Below the pieces are notes generated by a model, which saw nothing but the letters and a program-made list of their open reading frames with translations, did not search any database and was not told the DNA's origin. This document shows, one piece after another, positions 20,430 to 27,764 of a stretch of DNA of 33,150 bases. How positions within the stretch are numbered: the first letter of the stretch is position 1; each line of letters begins with the position of its first letter. Origin of the DNA: Chara braunii (taxonomy: Eukaryota > Streptophyta > Charophyceae > Charales > Characeae). The stretch covers positions 3,628,064-3,661,213 of the forward strand of contig BFEA01000085.1 of the NCBI GenBank assembly GCA_003427395.1, given 5' to 3'. The position numbers and the translations under genes were made by a program.

Positions 20430-20495
20430 AATTATGACTGAGGTAAAGTCGTAACAAGGTAGCCGTAGGGGAACATGCGACAAGATTGACTCCTT
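20430..20495 (+). pseudogene. rrn18: Nuclear copy of mitochondrial small-subunit rRNA 3' end
   Basis: The stretch contains GTCGTAACAAGGTAGCCGTA (20448-20467), the universally conserved 3' end of small-subunit rRNA. It then continues GGGGAAC.TGCG and GATTGACTCC as in plant mitochondrial rrn18, not as in cytosolic 18S (which has GGTTTCCGTAGGTGAACC) or plastid 16S. Changes in the last helix (aTGCGaCaaG where CTGCGGCTGG is usual) suggest decay. The rest of the gene is absent, so it is a fragment, most likely a NUMT. Confidence 0.75.
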
Positions 20496-20783
20496 TCCAA
20501 TGTGCATACCCAAATTTGATTTAATGTCGATCTAATCAGACTAGTAGACGAAAAGTGAGTGGCTTGCCGCTTTCTTTCTTTCTTTCTTTTTGTCTCATTA
20601 ATGAAACAAGTGAGATGTGTTGCGTAAAGTTTTAAGGATCCCAAACACACAGGCTTTCTAGAAAAAGTAGAAACCATATGACTGATAATACCAAATTCAG
20701 GAAGAATTAAAATATAACATTATGTTGGCTCACGGACAGAAGGGAAGAGCCTATTAGAGCACGCCGCCGCTCTCATGACGGAT

Positions 20784-21002
20784 AGGACTTTCTCTTATTC
20801 CCTCTAGTTTCTTCTTTTTTACCACATTGCCGACTTTATTACCTTTAATTCTTTTTTGTACTTGATATCAAACTGAGGACGAAGCGCTCTGGCAACGAAT
20901 ATGACTTTTTCTAATTCCCTTTAGTTTCTTCTTTTTTACCACAATGCCTACTTTATTACCTTTAATTTTTTTTTGTACTTCATATCAAACTGAGGACGAA
21001 GC
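20784..21002. repeat. Tandem duplication of about 102 bp
   Basis: Units 20784-20885 and 20901-21002 share 'attccct.tagtttcttctttt', 'taccaca.tgcc.actttatt' and 'atatcaaactgaggacgaagc' with few mismatches. They lie downstream of the rrn18 fragment and may be mitochondrial spacer, which is not shown. Confidence 0.85.
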
Positions 21003-21189
21003 TATGACTTTGTGCATGGGATATCTACTCCTTTTTTTTTTGCTATCCTATTCTTGTATCAATTACTTTATGAAACCTGATAAGTCAATAATATGATAAC
21101 ACATATCAACATTTATCTTGAATTACTACGACCTTATTATTTTATGTTATACTCAAGAAGATGTATGATTTTTTTGAGGACATTGTCGG

Positions 21190-21496
21190 TAGGATTTAGT
21201 TGGAGAGCTGTACTCTGCAGAGGCTTTCACAAGGAGGAAGGTGAAAGCCCCGTTGGGAGTGAGGGCAGATATTGAGGGATGCTCGAGTCTGGGGCGGGGA
21301 GAGATGTACGGTCCAACATCACATATGGCGGTGGCAGATAAGGGTAAGGGGTTGGCTGAGGCATACTTTGGGGGGAACCGATGCCTCAGCAGGAGCAGGG
21401 GGAGGAAGTAGGTATGTCCTGAGTTGGGGCTGATAAGGAGAGTTCATGATCAGAATTGCCCTTGTCGGTGGAGGCAGCGGAGGGTCAGGGGAAGGG
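21190..21496. repeat. Diverged G-rich repeat, copy A (cut by adapter)
   Basis: It aligns in order with 21698-22018: gagagct..actctgcA.., cacaagg.gg.aggtgaa, ttgagggat, gggttggc, ggcatactttggg, gatgc.tc, gagcaggggg, gttgggg, tggaggca.. and ggcaggg. The alignment ends exactly at the adapter, so the true continuation is missing from the assembly here. Confidence 0.65.
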
Positions 21497-21534
21497 CTGT
21501 CTCTTATACACATCTAGATGTGTATAAGAGACAG
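21497..21534. other. Nextera mate-pair junction adapter (sequencing artefact)
   Basis: CTGTCTCTTATACACATCT (21497-21515) is followed directly by its reverse complement AGATGTGTATAAGAGACAG (21516-21534). This is the transposon mosaic-end pair that marks the circularisation junction in Nextera mate-pair libraries. It is not genomic. The two sides were joined in the library and need not be neighbours in the genome. Confidence 0.98.
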
Positions 21535-21617
21535 GATGAACCATGCTCTTTTTAAAGCATTACTTTTTTTGAGTGCAGGTTCTGTGATTCATGCAATGTC
21601 TGATGAACAAGATATGC
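21535..21617 (+). other. nad5: Chimeric nad5 piece attached to adapter
   Basis: These 83 bases are identical to 3472-3554 (mitochondrial nad5 type), start at the adapter and stop at an N gap. The perfect identity and position indicate the far side of a mate-pair read, from mitochondrial DNA or the NUMT, placed here by gap filling. Confidence 0.92.
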
Positions 21618-21638
21618 NNNNNNNNNNNNNNNNNNNNN
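21618..21638. other. Assembly gap (21 N)
   Basis: Run of 21 Ns between the chimeric nad5 piece and the resumed sequence. Confidence 0.99.
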
Positions 21639-21697
21639 CATTTTCTTAATTATTCTCCTCTTACGCGTAAAAGTTTCTTATCTGGAAAGGCTGGGGG

Positions 21698-22018
21698 TTA
21701 GTGGTGAGTGGGAGAGCTCCACACTGCAAGGGCATCACAAGGTGGGAGGTGAATGCTTTGGAGGGAGGGGGGGCAGTTTTTGAGGGATTCTTTTTTTTGG
21801 CGCTGGGGGAGATAAATGGAGATGAATGGGTTGGCATCAAACCCTACCGGTGGCAGGAAGGGGCAAAGGGTTGGCAAGGGCATACTTTGGGTGGGAATTG
21901 GATGCTTCTGTGGGAGCAGGGGGGAAATGTGGGTCTGTCCAAAGTTGGGGCCGATCAGCAGTGTGCGTTATCAGAGCTGCCCTTTTTGGTGGAGGCAATG
22001 GAGAGGCAGGGGGAGAAG
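21698..22018. repeat. Diverged G-rich repeat, copy B
   Basis: The partner of 21190-21496 (same order of shared blocks, moderate divergence). Open frames here on either strand are low-complexity Gly/Trp- or Pro/Ser-rich and not convincing. It precedes a LINE-type 3' tail at 22481-22529 and may belong to the 3' untranslated region of a LINE subfamily. Confidence 0.6.
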
Positions 22019-22470
22019 GAGGGGGGGAAGAAATGATCATCATCGTGGATCACTTCAATTCTTTTGCTGACGCTGAACCTAGGATTCCTTTGGCAGTAGA
22101 GGATATTGGATACCAGAACTGGTTGTGATGATGAGAAGTCTAGGTTAGCTGGGGTTCTATCGAGGGAGGAAGGCCTTTCACTGGCCAATCAGGGACCGTT
22201 GCCAGGTGAGTGAGGGTCAAAGTTGGGGTGGGTCGCTGACCCGTATGGTAGCTTGTTGGGGGCGAGAGGCCGGGTTTCGATTTGGGAACTTGATCAGGGC
22301 AGCTGGATCTGGTTTTGGATAGATGATAGCGTTAATAGGAAGGTAGGGATTGGTAGATGAAAGCTTTCAAGTGGTTCTCAATCTTTCTTATCATCCGCTT
22401 AATTGTAGCTGGTTAACGGCTTCAGACTTTCCAATGTATCATCAGAGTTCATATCATTCTCATGTATTCT
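22019..22470. other. No recognised gene
   Basis: Unassigned sequence between the G-rich repeat and the LINE 3' tail. No zf-RVT or reverse transcriptase blocks were recognised on either strand. Confidence 0.4.
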
Positions 22471-22575
22471 TATGAGGGACGCTGGGCCCGGTTCCCAGCA
22501 CGGGCTGCTCCCCGCGAATAGATCGGAGCTTCGTCCAAAAAAAAAGAAGGAAAAAATAAAAATAAATAATTAAAT
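22471..22575 (+). mobile_element. LINE 3' tail, copy 3
   Basis: GGGACGCTGGGCCC opens the tail. Hairpin 1 GCTGGG-7 nt-CCCAGC (22481-22499) and hairpin 2 GCTCC-13 nt-GGAGC (22507-22529, AATAGAT in the loop) match copies 1 and 2 in position. An A-rich tail follows (22538-22575). Only the tail is recognisable; the upstream sequence differs from copies 1 and 2, suggesting a related subfamily. Confidence 0.65.
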
Positions 22576-23612
22576 AAATTTTATGTATATGCATGCTACA
22601 ACGAATAGTGGCGATCTAGAGTACTTGTCGGAATCCGGCAAGCAAGGGCATTATGCAAGCGGGATAGAAAAGCACACAAGCAGGGGGGAGCAGTTTTGAG
22701 GAATGGTGAGATATTAGAAAGCTATCAGAAAAGAGGCAGAGGGGAAAGTTTTTAAACACTTCAAGAGAGAGGATGTACCAAGCACAGGGGTAAGAAAGAA
22801 GACAATGGCGAGGAGAAAAGTAGAGAATATCTGTGACAAGGGGAAAAAGAGGGGGCAATGTGCATAACAGGAAGAGAAGGTGGGCTTACCTGGGCAATGA
22901 CAATGCTGGCATAGATCTAGAGGCTGTGGTAACGATGACGGCGGACAATGGGAGCCTGCCTGCAGCAAGGACTGATGATGTCGAGGATGGTCGCAATCAG
23001 TTGTGAAGCTGAGTCAAGACAATGGAAACCACGTAGGCCGTGATGGTCCAATCTGTTGCGATGGCGAACACAACGGGCAGGTGGCTGATTGCGATGATGT
23101 GCCCCAGGATGAACTGTTCCAATGATGGTGTGCTCTGCAGATATGACTCTAGAATGTGCAACTTTATCGAAGGCGATTGTAATATCAGCAAGGGCAACTT
23201 CCAAGAAGGCGGCTCCAATGATGACCAGGATGATACTGGTGTCTGCAGTGACGTCCAGGCTCAAAATTTTACTCCCTTTGCTACCATAGCACGTGGCGAG
23301 GGCTTGGCAAAATCCGAAGATGATGGCTATGGCGATGATGAGGAGCAGGCCGATGGAGACAGTGGAGATGATGAACACCACTGGATGCTGACGTTATGAT
23401 GAGCGTCAGCCAATGCTGATCACAATGATAGTGATGGCAACATTAGCACCCAAACGATGATAATCTGTGATGAAGAGGAACGACAATGGTGGCAGCAATT
23501 ATGCCAGTGGCTACCGTGTGAATAACCAAGGTGCTGGGAAAAAATTGCTCCTTTCGCAGCCCTGCCACATGGCAGGGGTCTTGGACAACAGACTGGGTGG
23601 GAGGGTGGGTCA
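22576..23612. other. Unassigned; possible interior of a minus-strand LTR element
   Basis: Purine-rich to about 22890, then rich in 'gatgatg/gatggc' up to 23480. The minus-strand frame 22917-23381 is open for 154 codons but is a hydrophobic/His-rich low-complexity product without retroelement motifs. It lies on the internal side of the primer-binding site at 23615-23629, so it may be the non-coding interior of an LTR element. Confidence 0.35.
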
Positions 23613-23614
23613 TT

Positions 23615-23629
23615 CCTGCTCCGATACCA
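23615..23629 (-). other. Primer-binding site for initiator tRNA-Met
   Basis: On the minus strand this reads TGGTATCGGAGCAGG. It matches 14 of 15 positions of the usual plant LTR-retrotransposon site (TGGTATCAGAGCAGG), which is complementary to the 3' end of initiator tRNA-Met. It lies one base inside the LTR end. Confidence 0.75.
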
Positions 23630-23630
23630 G

Positions 23631-24016
23631 TGTGACAAGCACTGGGTTCGAGGAGGAGGGAAAAGGGTGAGAGAGTGAACACTCACACACACAACCAGAC
23701 TCTGACACAGAACCCAACTGGTATGAGGACGCTCAGAGAAGAGTACCAGCAGCAACTCAATGCCGAACTCACTCCAATGTCTGAAACAAAGTACAGCACA
23801 AGATGTGTGATCAGTGTGTGAGACCAGTACATACATCTGGGAACAGCGTAATGGCTAGGCTGAGCTCAGGGGTATGTACGAAATACGTCGGTAACAGAAG
23901 GGTACCGCTAAAGATGTCCAAGGGACAGAAATGAAAAAATGGAGGACATAGCAGAAAAGAAATAAATGTCCGTTACCAGGCATGAGGTCCAGGGATCGCT
24001 GGCCAGATCCGTAACA
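23631..24016 (-). mobile_element. Putative 5' LTR of a minus-strand retrotransposon
   Basis: On the minus strand the LTR would begin TGTTACGGATCTGG at 24016 and end CTTGTCACA at 23631, with TG...CA ends and short inverted tips (TGTtAC/GTcACA). One base separates it from the primer-binding site. The outer boundary at 24016 is chosen on the TGTTACGG motif alone. A second LTR, polypurine tract and protein domains were not found, so the element is truncated or the partner is too diverged to see. Confidence 0.5.
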
Positions 24017-24041
24017 CTGACGCCTGAATTTTGTGCAAAAA

Positions 24042-24490
24042 GTATTTAAAAAAAATGGGACTGACACAAGAACTCTCTGAAAAATTTCGATTCGCCTGTG
24101 CATCTGGGAGACTTGTACATACCCACAGCATTCCACATGAGGTTCATTATGTTACTGCGGTGATTACTATTCTTATAATCTTATTGTTATTATGATAATG
24201 CACGACATTTACTATGAATGATCATTATTATTATTATGTATTAAAAAAAAGGGGACTGGCTCTTTGAAAAAAATGGGAATTCGCCTGTGCATCTGGAAGA
24301 CTCTTGCAGACTCACAGCATTCCACACAAGGTCGATTATGTTACTGCTGTTATTACTATTCTCATTGTTATTATGATTATGCACGACATTTATTATGGAT
24401 GATGATGATGTTCATTATAATTAATAATTATGATTATGCACGACATTTATTATGGATGATGATGATGGTCGTTATAATTATGTATTATAG
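24042..24490. repeat. Tandem duplication of about 195 bp with nested third copy
   Basis: Copies at 24042-24237 and 24238-24425 share gtatt.aaaaaaaa.ggact, ttcgcctgtgcatctgg.aga, cacagcattccaca..agg and gcacgacattta.tatg.atgat. The last part (ttatgattatgcacgacatt and gatgatgatg) is repeated again at 24428-24470. Confidence 0.85.
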
Positions 24491-24559
24491 AATTTATAAG
24501 TTTAGAGTCTTGAGACATCTGGCCCGGGGTGCTGAAGGTCTGGCACCAGCTACCGTTGC

Positions 24560-26230
24560 CAGAAAAAACCCTGTCGAATAGATGGGAAGAGGTGACGAGG
24601 CAACCCCTCTTCGGCAACAGAAGTATTACTGATAGAAATGGGAGGGTGCACCGTAGTTCGGACCCCCATGGAGCAGCTGGGTCAAAAACGACATAGCGAG
24701 GATCAAAAATATATGGGACTCGGCGAACAGAGACTGGAAAACGGTGCCACAGTTGAGGGCCCAGATGAGGTATTGCCATGGTATTGAAAGGAACTTAGAA
24801 ACACTGATCTTTGATGTCCCTCTTGACTGGGTGCGTACTCTTCGAAAAGGACCGGAACTGGCGGAAGGGGACTGGGTCGCAGTCCCGAACGACACGGAAA
24901 GCGTTGGCAACGTGGTGGAAGTGCGGGCAGACGAATCTTTGGTCAGCCTCTTCCATGAGGGGAAGGGCAATGTTCTCACCAGGTAAACTCCGGACGAGGT
25001 GAGGTGGTGGAGGAACGAGGAGTTGCACATAATTCGTGTACTGAGACATAATGATGAATGGACCGAGTTTCTCCCCGGAAACACCCCTCGCTGAACTCCC
25101 CTTCGACTCGGAGGAGTGGCATTGGTCGCCTGCACGAAGAACGCCAGCCAACCCGAACATAAAGTTCTTTAGTTTGTAAATGAAGGCCACTTACCGGCTG
25201 CGGCGGCCAAAGGTGAACCTTGAAGAGATTGTGAAAGCCCGCTGGATAGCCCATCTGAACTTAAGACAGGAGACCATCCGTCCTATCCAATGGTTTTCAA
25301 CCATGAGGCCCAAACCGGCTAAACTCGCCTCGCTGCAGTGGCAGGTAGAGCACCGTTGCCTCCCAACAAATAATTGGCTGATAGATCGCACGTACCTGGA
25401 ACAGAAGGGCCTGGCGCTCCCCTGGTGTAAATCCTGCCATAATGCCTTCCCCTCCCGCAAGATCCCGGAAACTATCGAACATATTTTTCTACAATGCCCA
25501 GGGGCGGTCATCACTTGGCGTTGGCGGGATAGGATATGGAGCCTCCTGGGCACTGGATTGGCTTGGCCATGGGACTGGAGGGCGCTGCTCTGTGAAGCAT
25601 GGACCTCCCCCACGAACAGCAATTTTGAAAACAGCATGTTCAAGATCGGGAGGAGAGCGGTTATTTGGGCACTTTGGAGGAAGCGCTGCACATACACCAT
25701 TGAGGGAGTGCGCATGAATGGAGAGGAGTTAACATAAATAAAAACAGTATATACAGCAAGAGCTCCTCTCACGATGACAGAAGGTCAAGAATCAACTACA
25801 GACATATCACTCAAAGAAAGACATCACACAAGCAATCAATCAATTCTCAGGTGACTGGCTGGGTAACGAAAAAGGCGGCTGGATTACCTATATCCGATGG
25901 GAGGGTAGACAATCTCCGGGGCAGGAGCAGGAAGACTTCAGGAGGGACTATTGCGTCTGCTTCAAGGAATGGACTAAAGTGGACCAAGGAGTGCTGTTGC
26001 GCTCACCCTCAGAGTTCCCGGACCCGTTCCCTCCCCATCAACTGTCTTTGGTGGACATGCAATGGTACGGTGCAGAACAAGCGAAAAGACACAGGACACG
26101 GAGATGGAGAACCGCTGGGCGGAGCAGCTTGGTGTTTTCCAGGCAAAGACTGCACGGGGGAAGGCAGGTCGATGGAGTGGGCACCTACACACATTATGGT
26201 GTTACCTAGTCGCTTTTTGCAGGCATAGCA
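24560..26230 (+). pseudogene. LINE ORF2 C-terminal region with zf-RVT domain, copy 2, broken
   Basis: Matches copy 1 (7150-8660) block by block. Blocks are: TRQPLFGNR; DWKTVPQLRAQMRYCHG; LETLIFD then WVRTLRKGPELAEGDW (24790-24870); VGNVVEVR; a stop at 24984; then the open stretch 25180-25737 with LQWQVEHRCLPTNNWLIDR, C-K-S-C, IEHIFLQCPG and MFKIGRRAVIWALWRKRC, the zf-RVT zinc-binding domain that follows plant LINE reverse transcriptases. After a stop at 25735 the C-terminal block resumes with GGWITYIRWEGR, FKEWTKVDQ and FPDPFPPHQLS...QWYG. The polymerase and endonuclease are missing (5' truncated). Dead because of several stops and shifts. Confidence 0.85.
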
Positions 26231-26327
26231 CCGTTTTTGGTCAGATGGGACAGTGCCTGCGCAGTCAATCCCCGGTAATACGGCCAATCAATGCTGGCAG
26301 GAGACTGTGTGAAAATCTCAGGGGGAC

Positions 26328-26376
26328 GCTGGACCCGTTTTCCAGCAGGTGCTGCTCCCCATCAATAGATTGGAGC
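26328..26376 (+). other. LINE 3' tail double hairpin, copy 2
   Basis: Hairpin 1 GCTGGA-7 nt-TCCAGC (26328-26346); hairpin 2 GCTCC-13 nt-GGAGC (26354-26376), with AATAGAT in the loop. Compared with copy 3, hairpin 1 has A-T where copy 3 has G-C at the last stem pair, and hairpin 2 shows the same type of exchange (A/T versus G/C) next to the stem. Confidence 0.68.
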
Positions 26377-26530
26377 AACCAGGCGGCCTGCTAGGAGGGG
26401 ATGCTCATATCACTCCCCCTAGCGTGGTCGNGGGGTNTTANAAAAAAAAAAAAAAAAAAAAAAAACCCCTTAAACATCATTTTTATTTTTGAGTCTTTCA
26501 AAATGGTTTTATACAGTTTATTATTTTACC

Positions 26531-26726
26531 ATGGTTGCCCCGGACCCGAACATCCAGACACCGGACACCGGGCCCGGACCTGTGTCTGGATTAATCAAGA
26601 CTTCTGGTCATCCGGACACCCATCCGGACAATTGGACATACCTACCCGGACGGTCCGGTTAAGAACGACCAAAAAAAAAAAAACAGACGCTGCTGCAGTT
26701 GTTTTAACCGACTTATCTTGAATACN

Positions 26727-26808
<82 letters not shown>

Positions 26809-27166
26809 NAGGACTGCACAAGTTGTCAAATAGATTTCAAAATTTAAATAGACAACATGAAATCTTCAACCCGCCGAGGGGCAGCGAATGCCTCCAACAA
26901 CCTGTTCTCCTTGGCCTGCTGAAGTTCACCCAAGATTTCAAGCACAGGCCCTTCAGGGCCGGTCCGGTTGGCCCAACGGTGCACCAAAAACTGCGCCAAC
27001 AATTTTGGGGGGTCCACCAGGCACTGCAAAATCGCCTGGGGGCCCCAATTTTTTTTTTCGAATTTTCTAGAAACGGGGTCCAACCGGAACCCCAAACCGG
27101 ACACTGGACCTAACCATCCAGACCAGACCGTCTGAATCTGGATCCGGACGTCCGGTTAACAACCAT
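26531..27166. mobile_element. Putative non-autonomous DNA transposon with CCGGAC-rich ends
   Basis: The left end ATGGTTGCCCCGGACC and the reverse-complemented right end ATGGTTGTTAACCGGACG share a 7-bp tip and then CCGGAC motifs. CCGGAC/GTCCGG-like words recur many times in the outer 130 bp on both sides, like subterminal transposase-binding repeats. The interior has a (CA)n tract and no transposase. No convincing target-site duplication was found. Confidence 0.5.
26726..26808. repeat. (CA)n microsatellite
   Basis: Pure CA dinucleotides bounded by single Ns at 26726 and 26809, so its length is uncertain in the assembly. Confidence 0.96.
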
Positions 27167-27424
27167 AAATTTTGCGTATCCTTTCTGTTCTTTCGGCATT
27201 TTAAAATGTTATATCCAAAAAAAAAAAAAAAAAAAAAAAAAGTTATATCAAATTATGTTTGTATTAGAGTACTATAGTCCAACTTTGATTCGCTGAATCT
27301 GATTCTCATCCCAATCGTGTGAACCGTCGTGTTGTCCTTTTTACTGTAGGTAACATGTTTGGGGTGGTGGCTGGTTGTTGAAGGAGAGGTCATGTCCACA
27401 TCAGCACTTTGCGGATAAAGTTCC

Positions 27425-27540
27425 AACGTGGGAATTGGATAACGTTCTTCCCACGTGGCGATGGGACAACGTTCTGGCTTGGCAATCGGATAACGTGCTC
27501 CCAGCGTGGCAATGATCATTATGACGTTGATCATCTGACG
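27425..27540. promoter_or_regulatory. Four degenerate about-30-bp repeats with ACGT cores, candidate promoter element
   Basis: Successive units read aacgtgggaattggataacg, acgtggcgatgggacaacg, ttggcaatcggataacgtg and cgtggcaatgatcattatga, each with an ACGT core near both ends. One is a perfect G-box CACGTG (27452-27457, in context ccCACGTGGc), the target of plant bZIP and bHLH factors. It lies about 310 bp upstream of the receptor kinase start codon, so a regulatory role for that gene is plausible but not shown. The minus-strand open frame here is an incidental reading of the repeats. Confidence 0.4.
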
Positions 27541-27764
27541 GCTGCAATTTTTGAAGATGTCGAGTGACACTGGAAAATGTAATGTGGCGGTTAGTGTACT
27601 GTCATCATCAAGAAGGCTGGTTAGCCTTATCCAGAAACCATGCATGATATTAAATCAGAACGAATAATTGATAATCATCACCCCTCCTCGCTGGGATCGG
27701 CGGCCACAAAGAAGAGGCATCGCAAGAAGGTGTCGCAACTCGGATCTGCTGCCGGCGTTTTTAG

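Larger units (their letters stand above)
24560..26465 (+). mobile_element. LINE copy 2, 5'-truncated, with poly(A) tail
   Basis: From the middle of ORF2 to the double-hairpin tail (26328-26346 and 26354-26376), then about 65 bases containing three Ns and a poly(A) of about 24 (26442-26465). 5' truncation and a poly(A) tail are typical of target-primed reverse transcription. Flanking duplications were not identified. Confidence 0.8.

Noticed and set aside
22917-23381. 154-codon minus-strand frame
   Set aside because: A hydrophobic/His-rich product of GAT-rich sequence, without any family motif.
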